Below are positions 31,810-39,253 of a DNA stretch of 43,350 nucleotides, piece by piece. Made by a program: the position numbers and the translations under genes. Position 1 is the stretch's first letter. Each line of letters starts with the position of its first letter. The notes beneath the pieces were generated by a model that ran no database searches, had not been told where the DNA came from, and saw nothing but the letters and a program-made list of their open reading frames with translations. The DNA is from Oscillospiraceae bacterium (GTDB lineage: Bacteria > Bacillota > Clostridia > Oscillospirales > Oscillospiraceae): NCBI GenBank assembly GCA_017458085.1, contig JAFTGE010000021.1, forward strand, positions 1 through 43,350. Direction: 5' to 3'.

Positions 31810-34800
31810 TTAATGCTTCAGCTTTTTCTTAATTATCTCTAGACTTCTATGCCCTGAATCCTCACATGAAAAACCGGCGACAATTTCCTGCATGGTCTCT
31901 GAACTCCAAAAAATCTTGAGTTTTTCTTTTGCACGAGTAATCGCAGTATAAAAGATGCCATGTGTTATTCTTTCTGCATTGCTGCTTGGAATCACGATTT
32001 TAACAGATTTATATTCCAACCCCTGTGCTTTATGAATTGAAACCGCATAGGCTAGTTGAAATGGAACTACTGTTTTTTCCCGGTCTTCTTCCGGCATTTC
32101 ATCATCGAACTTCAGCACAGCAAAACGTATTCTCGTTCCGTCCTCAACTGTATCGACAAACTCAATCCCATCATAGAAGCAATCAGTCTCTGTCAAAGGA
32201 ATTTCAACATCGACTGTAAAAAGGATTTGTTCCGCACACTTTTCTATGCTGACGATTCTTCCCTTAAGATTGTTATATAACTGAGAAAACCTGTTCGTAT
32301 TATTGAAAAGAATCGGATCGCCTGCTTTAAATCTCCAGTCGCTCCAATAAACAGCTTTCGCCGGATTTGCATTCTGGAAATAGCAGTTCATATTGTTTAG
32401 ACCGAATTTTCCATCATAGTTTAGACAAAGGATGACCTCATCTTTGATCCCACATTTAAAGATATTTTCACCAATTTCTTCTGAAAATGGCCCGTCGATT
32501 ACCAACTTTTCTGTGATCAGAGGGCCCTTGGTTCGCACTTCATTCCATAAGGAGATTAGATTCAGATCTTTGGTGCGCCATGTACTGACAAGCTCTGTAT
32601 TGGCGCCCGGTGCTTTAATCAAATCCTTGGCATAGAAGAACCAGTTTCCAAAATCGATGGATTCAATCTGATAAATATCACCAGCTAGAACCAAAAATGT
32701 TTCCGGACTCGTTTTATTAAGAAATGCCATCATGGTTCGATTGTCGATTGTACTGCATTCATCGACAAATATGATTCCGTAATCCGGGAGATTAACTTTC
32801 TTTGTAAAGCTGTCAATACTAATAAAATCGGCGTCTGCCCCCGGATTTTCTATTCTCCGTTTCAAGTTTTGTAATGCAGTATGAGTTTTTGTAAGGAAGA
32901 GTTTCCGCCGCCCGGACATCATTGTCGATAGCATATTGATCAGTGTTGTTTTCCCTGTTCCGGCAGCCCCATAGATGAGGAGTACTCTTGAGTTTACAAA
33001 CACAGATTTTAGTGCCTCTTTTTTCTTCTGATCGGTAAAATCGATCATGCTTTGCCGAAGGAAATGTTCATTATACTCTTTTTGCCCTTTATTAGGGACA
33101 TGAGAACTTGCCAGAAGTCGTTTGAGGATTTCAAGCGTTGACTTTTCATAAGCGTCAATAAAAGCAAGGTTGCCTTCTACGGTTATAGCAAGCCCTTGGC
33201 GTTTCTCCCAATTATCCAACTGCCTGTTGTATTCCTGAATGGAATCAACAGTTAGTTTGGAATTGATCTCACAGTATATCTCTCCTGTCTCTTGAATTGA
33301 CTTAATGATTGTCCAAAATGGGATCACCGTATTTGTTTTCTTCCTCTCAACAACACTCGCCAGAATCCGTGCCTGACTGATTGCACTTGTTTTACTTCCA
33401 GGCAAGTCGGATATGAGAGGATTGCTTTCAAATGGCACGCATTTACGTGACAAGTATAGCTCATCACATTTCCATTGCGGACTGAATTGAGAGGGCAATA
33501 CTCTTTCCAATAACTCTTCCCGCAGATAAATTAACAAGTATCGAACGGTGTATCTGCCGTACTTATCGGACTCCGAAGAATAGTCCTCTTTTAACCGCTG
33601 TAATATTTCTTTGAAATAAACTGTGTTGCAGTTCCGGTAGATTTCGTCAAGAATCTCCGCAAACCTTACTTCTCGAAAGTCTATCATCTCAAGGAAGTTT
33701 GTACCGGTAATTGTTAAAAACTGCATTAACGCATTGTATTCTCCATATTGAGATGAAAGCCTTAACGGCATTTTCAATATTTGACCCAGTTTATTCAGAC
33801 ATTTTGGGTTTATAGACACTTTCCAGCCAGTAATGATTTTAATCTCTGTATCAATTCCCCACAAGTTTATTGACGAGGTTAAATACTTGATTTGAATGGA
33901 GTAGTTAGAAGAAATATTCAATTTTGTATACGCAGTAATACGATTATATTTTGAGGCATATAATCCTTCCTGCTGAAGCGTTATTTCATAGAATCTTTCC
34001 TTATCAATATAGAAGGGTGTCTTTTTCTGGATGTAGAATCTTGTAGCACTATCATTTTCAATGCTGCCTCCGGCGGTTTTAAATGCATCAGCCACTAGTT
34101 GGTAATATTGCATATCCAGTTCATCAGACCCTGTATATTCGAGAAGCTTTTCTAGATTATCAAGTATTGAAACACCATATCTCTCGTGCAGCGACTTACG
34201 AATTTGCCACATGAAATCATAATACTTCAACATCAGTCGCTCTGACTGACCATCATCGGGGATACGCCGACCAATATATTGTAAGCCTCGGAAGAAGTTC
34301 CCTAAATACTTGGTCTCGATGTTCAGAAAAGAGTGCTCCCATGCAAGTGCGGTGGATGGGTGCTGATAGCCATCATAGATTGCGTTAAGCAAGAGAGTCG
34401 CAACACAAAAATCATTCAGTTTCGTTAGGATACGCCTTGAGATATTATCTCTGTCTTCATTCAGGAAATCCCAGCGTTCAATGCTGTCAGAAATCTCTTC
34501 ATTGCAAATCTGAATAATTCTCTGTACCTCTGTTTCCGAATAATAATGCCGTTCCAATTGATTGACAAAAGAGTGGCGCTCTGCAACCTCCTGCAATCTT
34601 TCGCAAAATAATAGAATACTTTCCTCGTCATTCTTTATTTCTTCTTCTGCCTGGAAGCACACTGTTATACTATCTTTTAAAAAATCAATCGAATTCAAGA
34701 ATTCAGCAGAAAGATATTTCCAGAAAACCCTTTCGCTGCCTCTACTTGTCGGGTTGAGTACAACGAACAGAATCCCGGGATCAAGCGAGACCTCAGAGCA

Positions 34801-35109
34801 AATAAATGCAGGAAAAGCCAGATCCCGCAAAACATACTTTACTGTATCGTCCTTTTCGGTATAAGCACCAGTTCCTTTGATTTGAACCATAAAAGTATCT
34901 TTTGGCCGACGATCCGCCTCTGGATCTGGGACAAGCTCCAAAAAACCGTCATGATTCGGCCAAGTATCATTTGAAGCAAATGATGGATTAATTCTACCAT
35001 TTGAACGTAGAAAAGACTCCAAGACCGAGACAGCAGCTCTATCGTCATCAGACCGCTCCGAATGGGTCTTTACGTGTCTTTCGATATTATTTGGATCATG
35101 TTCGAGCAT
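31810..35109 (-). CDS. PD-(D/E)XK-like nuclease fused to SF1 helicase (candidate defence effector)
   Basis: 1099 aa. The N-terminal about 180 residues resemble DUF4365-type nuclease domains: E31, D54 (PNHDGFLEL) and Q76-x-K78 (FMVQIKGTGAY). A long middle region (about 180-690) has no recognisable motif. The C-terminal part is a superfamily 1 UvrD/RecD/Pif1-like helicase: Walker A YGAAGTGKTTL (near residue 715), Walker B IIFVDECST, motif III VLAGDIYQIE, STWRT, and motif VI SIHKAQGLE with YTAITRAKEKL. RBS AAAGGAATAGCA precedes the ATG. It is more AT-rich than the metabolic regions, which suggests transfer. A DNA-targeting anti-phage role is inferred from fusion and context. Confidence 0.8.
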   Translation of the reverse strand: MLEHDPNNIERHVKTHSERSDDDRAAVSVLESFLRSNGRINPSFASNDTWPNHDGFLELVPDPEADRRPKDTFMVQIKGTGAYTEKDDTVKYVLRDLAFPAFICSEVSLDPGILFVVLNPTSRGSERVFWKYLSAEFLNSIDFLKDSITVCFQAEEEIKNDEESILLFCERLQEVAERHSFVNQLERHYYSETEVQRIIQICNEEISDSIERWDFLNEDRDNISRRILTKLNDFCVATLLLNAIYDGYQHPSTALAWEHSFLNIETKYLGNFFRGLQYIGRRIPDDGQSERLMLKYYDFMWQIRKSLHERYGVSILDNLEKLLEYTGSDELDMQYYQLVADAFKTAGGSIENDSATRFYIQKKTPFYIDKERFYEITLQQEGLYASKYNRITAYTKLNISSNYSIQIKYLTSSINLWGIDTEIKIITGWKVSINPKCLNKLGQILKMPLRLSSQYGEYNALMQFLTITGTNFLEMIDFREVRFAEILDEIYRNCNTVYFKEILQRLKEDYSSESDKYGRYTVRYLLIYLREELLERVLPSQFSPQWKCDELYLSRKCVPFESNPLISDLPGSKTSAISQARILASVVERKKTNTVIPFWTIIKSIQETGEIYCEINSKLTVDSIQEYNRQLDNWEKRQGLAITVEGNLAFIDAYEKSTLEILKRLLASSHVPNKGQKEYNEHFLRQSMIDFTDQKKKEALKSVFVNSRVLLIYGAAGTGKTTLINMLSTMMSGRRKLFLTKTHTALQNLKRRIENPGADADFISIDSFTKKVNLPDYGIIFVDECSTIDNRTMMAFLNKTSPETFLVLAGDIYQIESIDFGNWFFYAKDLIKAPGANTELVSTWRTKDLNLISLWNEVRTKGPLITEKLVIDGPFSEEIGENIFKCGIKDEVILCLNYDGKFGLNNMNCYFQNANPAKAVYWSDWRFKAGDPILFNNTNRFSQLYNNLKGRIVSIEKCAEQILFTVDVEIPLTETDCFYDGIEFVDTVEDGTRIRFAVLKFDDEMPEEDREKTVVPFQLAYAVSIHKAQGLEYKSVKIVIPSSNAERITHGIFYTAITRAKEKLKIFWSSETMQEIVAGFSCEDSGHRSLEIIKKKLKH

Positions 35110-35193
35110 TGCTATTCCTTTCTAAATACACAAATGTGTTTGTTACATCTGCATTAAAACAAACAAAGTGTTATGTCCTGATTCAACACGCAA

Positions 35194-36360
35194 CTAATCC
35201 CGCATCATATCCTCTACGCAATTATGGCAGATCGGGATATTCCCATTCTTTCGCATGAGGCTTCCGCATTTTTCACAGAAAGTCAGATCTTCATCTGTGT
35301 AGTTTGCGCCGCAGGCGAAACAGTGATAACGATGGCCGTCTGCATCATAGGCAAGTTGCTCCTCACCGCATTCCGGGCATTCATACACGGGGAACTCTCC
35401 GCCTTCTTTGCCGCATTCATAGGCGCTGATTTCCAGTTCTCTTTCGACGAATTCTGTCGCATTGTTCTTGTATTTGTACAGTACATACGGATCATCAAAA
35501 GGCTGATACTCATCCTGCGTCAGTTCCCGGTAATAATGGATCAACGCACTATGAAGCGTCTTAATCTCTGTTTCTCCCTCATAGCCGTCAAAATCGGAAA
35601 GCCGAATCTTGCGCAGCCAGTTCAGCTCCACTCTTGAAAGAGAATACTCTTTGATAAATTCTTGAATCATCTGCTCGTCCGGATCTAAATATGCCCGGAT
35701 ATCCGGGTCATGGAAATTAGGATCACTGACGGTTTTCTTATAGAAATCAATCAGATCAGTTTTCAGAAGCTCGACTACTTTCTGTATTTTTGTATTATAG
35801 CTGTTCAGCGCTTCCATAAAAAGTTCATCCGAGGTGAGCTGAAGCTGCCCGTTGGCATGGGCATATTTGTTTCTCTCCCGCACCAATTTCTGCAACTCAC
35901 CGAGCAAGTCACTATCAAGCCCTACCACTCGAAGCAGCATAAACACATCGCTCTCATTGATTAAAGCAAAGCTGCCGAAATAGAGTTTACCATTTTTTGT
36001 GTTGGTTTCCTTCCAGAAATCAGCATACCGATCCTTAAGCAGATAGTAGAGTGCCTTCTTCAGCTCTTCCTCGTGAAATATCGATACCTTCAGAATTGCA
36101 TAGTACACCGCTGTCATGAACAGCATATGGTACTGCACATAGGCAAACTGATACAGGCCGTTTTCATAGCTCGTCTGCGCCGCCAGCATCAGGGCATCTA
36201 TGTATTTCTCCTCTGTTTCTTCAGCAAATTCTTCCGGCAAATACTCAAGCATTTTGAACAGCTCATCTGGCGGATCGGGAATTGCATACTCCGGATGCTC
36301 CGATTCAAAAGCTACCTTTATTGCCTCTGAAAGCTTGCTTACATCAAATTCGAGTGTCAT
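35194..36360 (-). CDS. HEPN-like protein with C-terminal double zinc ribbon
   Basis: 388 aa, unrecognised as a named family. Residues about 50-205 are helical and contain R163-N-K-Y-A-H168, matching the RNx3H signature of HEPN ribonucleases. The C-terminal 65 residues carry two zinc-ribbon-type Cys sets: C328/C331/C347/C350 and C362/C365/C378/C381. No membrane segment. RBS TAAGGAG lies 12 bp before the ATG. It sits between the RM genes and the helicase on the same strand. An RNase toxin-like effector role, by analogy with anticodon nucleases PrrC/RloC found with type I RM systems, is a hypothesis. Confidence 0.65.
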   Translation of the reverse strand: MTLEFDVSKLSEAIKVAFESEHPEYAIPDPPDELFKMLEYLPEEFAEETEEKYIDALMLAAQTSYENGLYQFAYVQYHMLFMTAVYYAILKVSIFHEEELKKALYYLLKDRYADFWKETNTKNGKLYFGSFALINESDVFMLLRVVGLDSDLLGELQKLVRERNKYAHANGQLQLTSDELFMEALNSYNTKIQKVVELLKTDLIDFYKKTVSDPNFHDPDIRAYLDPDEQMIQEFIKEYSLSRVELNWLRKIRLSDFDGYEGETEIKTLHSALIHYYRELTQDEYQPFDDPYVLYKYKNNATEFVERELEISAYECGKEGGEFPVYECPECGEEQLAYDADGHRYHCFACGANYTDEDLTFCEKCGSLMRKNGNIPICHNCVEDMMRD

Positions 36361-36390
36361 ATATAATTACACTCCTTACCGCAGAAAGGC

Positions 36391-36753
36391 TTATTTCTTT
36401 TTCGAGTTTTTGAACGCTTGTCCGATGGCCTGCTTTGCTTCCGGCGTATTCATAGCAGCATCCATCATGCTTGTGAGAAGCTGTCCGCCTAAAGCAGTTT
36501 CCATCTCTTTTTCCTTAAGTTCGAGTTGATGCCGATGTTCCAGCTCCATTTTCTCAATTTCCATCTGATGCTTACGCTCCAGGGAATCAATATCCAGTTT
36601 GTGTTGCTCCATGAGGCGATTGATCTCATGCTTATTACTTTCCTGCAAAGTTTTAAGTTCTGTTCGGCAGCTTTTTGCAGATGCCAAATAGGACATGATA
36701 CCTGTAATCACTGCAACGAGAACAGAAACTATGTAAGGAAGAGACTCTTTCAA
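36391..36753 (-). CDS. Small membrane-anchored coiled-coil protein
   Basis: 120 aa from a TTG at 36753, chosen because GGGGGGAG lies 4 bp upstream and the codon follows the hsdMS stop (TAA) by one base; a TTG start at 36777 has no RBS. Residues about 5-24 are a membrane helix (LPYIVSVLVAVITGIMSYLA). Residues about 30-90 are a long charged coiled coil (LMEQHKLDIDSLERKHQMEI...). The tail contains AAMNTPEAKQAIGQAF. Translational coupling to hsdMS implies a linked function, but no family is recognised. Confidence 0.65.
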   Translation of the reverse strand: MKESLPYIVSVLVAVITGIMSYLASAKSCRTELKTLQESNKHEINRLMEQHKLDIDSLERKHQMEIEKMELEHRHQLELKEKEMETALGGQLLTSMMDAAMNTPEAKQAIGQAFKNSKKK

Positions 36754-36754
36754 T

Positions 36755-39244
36755 TTACTCCCCCCAGACTTCGGCAATCTTATCTTTGATCTTCTGCTGG
36801 AAGATTTTAATTAGGCGCTTGTTCTGATCCACGATAGACATTTCGATTTTTATCTCATCAACGATCTTATCCTGTTGTGTCATCGAAATACTCGGAAAGG
36901 GCATCGCTTTGAGTTCTTTTACTGACACGACATTCTGTATCGCAGCACCTGATTGATTCATAAAGTATTTTTTCTGGATTTGGAGGCTCTCAAGATAAAG
37001 CTTCACAAACCACGGGTTTACCAAGCTCTTTCTAGGCGTGAGCTTAAGTAATGCTTGATTTATTATTCCTAGTCTGTGTTCTGAAGGAACTATCGCAACT
37101 CTTCCCATCGTTCCTGAACAACTGACAAGTAAATCGTCTGTAAATACCTCAAATCGTTTCATTTCTTGGAACTTCTTTTCATCAATGAAGTATTTCTGGT
37201 ATGAAAAATCTCCACTAATTGCGTGATGCTGCTCATACACCAAGTAACCATCTTCTACAAATATTTCCTTTTTTAAGCTTCCTCCGAATGGGCCCCGAAC
37301 AAAATCGCAGACACAGCCTAAGGAAGTCATTTCCCACGCCGGATCAATCTTTATCGTCGGCTTATAGTTCTCCGTGACCTGGCGGGCACCGTCGATGACT
37401 CTCTGATACCCCTCGATCTCGGTAACGATTTCTTCCTGTACGGTCAGTGGAGGGAGGGGAATAGACAGCCCAGCTAAGGTTTTAGCGTTTATAGCAGCTT
37501 GTCCGACCCATTTGTTGCACATTCTTAGAAATATGCCGTTTTCAAACATGCTCTGCAAGACAAGCGCCATATATTGGGGCATTACTTGGTCGCCAACTCG
37601 AATTCGGGTAATGTGATTTGAGAATCCCGCATTTATGTCAGAAACGACAAAACAGGTTTTTCCAACTAATTCCTTGCTGTTTGTATTATTAAAAAGAACA
37701 TCACCTGCTCGGATCTTAAACTCTTCTCGTAACTCCCCTCTATCAATGTATTTTGAACCCACAAGTGAAAAGCGGCCATCGGGAGTAATGTTCATTGGTC
37801 GAATATGAACGACACCTTCAATGTCTTTTGCAGAGTTCCCACATGCAAATCCGGCTTTTATTTCTGTACAGATATCCCCTATCTTTGCTTGGGGCCACTT
37901 GCCGCTTGATGAGGTCGCAATAACATATCTTTCACCAACAAGGATATAATCCTGCTCTCCAATATCACTCTTTTTCGCAAGAACCACATTCTCCCGACCA
38001 TCAACATCAACACTATTTCGATAATCTTTTAAGATGTTTACTACATCCGGAATCTCACTGCCTTTGATTTCACGGCGTTGGGCACCGAGATCAAAACCAT
38101 CGTTATTCAGCTTCACAAAAAGAATACTGTCCCTCTCTTTCGCCATCGTCCGGTCGATCAGCAAGATACTGGTCTTGATGCCACTGTATGGATTGAACAC
38201 ACCGGCGGGGAGGGAAATCACGCCATATAGATAATTGCCATCTACAAGCATCCTGCGGAGATTCTTATATGCCGTCTGGGACTGGAACACGATGCCTTCC
38301 GGGACGATGATTGCGGCCCGGCCAGTAGGGTTCAGGTGCTCGGCAATATAGTCCACAAACAGGACTTCCGCACGTTTTGCGGAAACCCGATAACGGTTAT
38401 GTGGGGTAATGCCGCCCTTTGGCGTCATAAACGGCGGATTAGAGAAGATAACATCGTAGGTATCGTCCCACTTTTCAAGACTGGTCAGCGTGTCGTATTC
38501 ACTGATGTTCGGTGAGGTGAAGCCATGCAGGTACATGTTCACACGAGAAAGCCGAACCATATCCGGCGAAATATCATAGCCCGCAAAGTTTTTGGTCATA
38601 CGGGTCATATCGTCGGCTGTCAGCTTGGACTTACCCTGTTCATCCAAATTGGCTCTTTTGATGTAGTTATAGGCACTGATGAGGAAACCTGCCGTACCAC
38701 AGGCAGGGTCGAGAATAGTCTCATTCTTGGACGGAGCCGTGATCTCCACCATCATGTCGATGATGTGGCGGGGTGTACGGAACTGGCCTGCGTCGCCCTG
38801 ACTGCCCATGATGGAGAGCAGATATTCAAAGGCGTTGCCCAGATCTTCACTGTCCTCGTAGGAGAATTCCGCAATCTCTTTCAGGAAGCGATTGAGAGTC
38901 TCCGGGTCACGGTAAGGAATATAGGCGTTGCGCAGAATATCCCGGAACAACTTTGGTAGATCGGGGTTGTTGGTCATCTTCTCGATGCCCTCAGCGTAGA
39001 GATTCAAACGATCTTGAGCGCTATGCACCTCAAACATGATTTCAGAAAAGGCATATTTCTCATACTCACCCTTGAAAAACTCACGAGAGCCGCCAAAATC
39101 TACGCCCTGCTGGTCTATATCATCCATAAACTTGTATATCAGAGCAATGGTAATCTGCTCCACCTGCGCCTTGGGGTCAGGCACTTTACCAACCAAAATA
39201 TCCCGCAGGGTATTGATTTTCCGTTTTACATCAAAATTCAGCAT
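36755..39244 (-). CDS. hsdM: Type I restriction-modification HsdM-HsdS fusion
   Basis: 829 aa. The N-terminal HsdM part (about 1-445) has an N12-class helical domain, SAM motif I D179-PACGTAG and catalytic motif N269-PPF, giving N6-adenine methylation. The C-terminal 380 residues are an HsdS-type specificity region with two target recognition domains. TRD1 starts at KWPQAKIGDICTEI (about 449); TRD2 starts at PAWEMTSLGCVCDFVRG (about 636). Each is followed by a helical conserved region (LTVQEEIVTEIEGYQ; MTQQDKIVDEIKIEM). Usually M and S are separate genes. It lies 9 bp after hsdR. The TRD part is more AT-rich, as is common for exchanged specificity domains. Confidence 0.92.
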   Translation of the reverse strand: MLNFDVKRKINTLRDILVGKVPDPKAQVEQITIALIYKFMDDIDQQGVDFGGSREFFKGEYEKYAFSEIMFEVHSAQDRLNLYAEGIEKMTNNPDLPKLFRDILRNAYIPYRDPETLNRFLKEIAEFSYEDSEDLGNAFEYLLSIMGSQGDAGQFRTPRHIIDMMVEITAPSKNETILDPACGTAGFLISAYNYIKRANLDEQGKSKLTADDMTRMTKNFAGYDISPDMVRLSRVNMYLHGFTSPNISEYDTLTSLEKWDDTYDVIFSNPPFMTPKGGITPHNRYRVSAKRAEVLFVDYIAEHLNPTGRAAIIVPEGIVFQSQTAYKNLRRMLVDGNYLYGVISLPAGVFNPYSGIKTSILLIDRTMAKERDSILFVKLNNDGFDLGAQRREIKGSEIPDVVNILKDYRNSVDVDGRENVVLAKKSDIGEQDYILVGERYVIATSSSGKWPQAKIGDICTEIKAGFACGNSAKDIEGVVHIRPMNITPDGRFSLVGSKYIDRGELREEFKIRAGDVLFNNTNSKELVGKTCFVVSDINAGFSNHITRIRVGDQVMPQYMALVLQSMFENGIFLRMCNKWVGQAAINAKTLAGLSIPLPPLTVQEEIVTEIEGYQRVIDGARQVTENYKPTIKIDPAWEMTSLGCVCDFVRGPFGGSLKKEIFVEDGYLVYEQHHAISGDFSYQKYFIDEKKFQEMKRFEVFTDDLLVSCSGTMGRVAIVPSEHRLGIINQALLKLTPRKSLVNPWFVKLYLESLQIQKKYFMNQSGAAIQNVVSVKELKAMPFPSISMTQQDKIVDEIKIEMSIVDQNKRLIKIFQQKIKDKIAEVWGE

Positions 39245-39253
39245 AATGATTCC

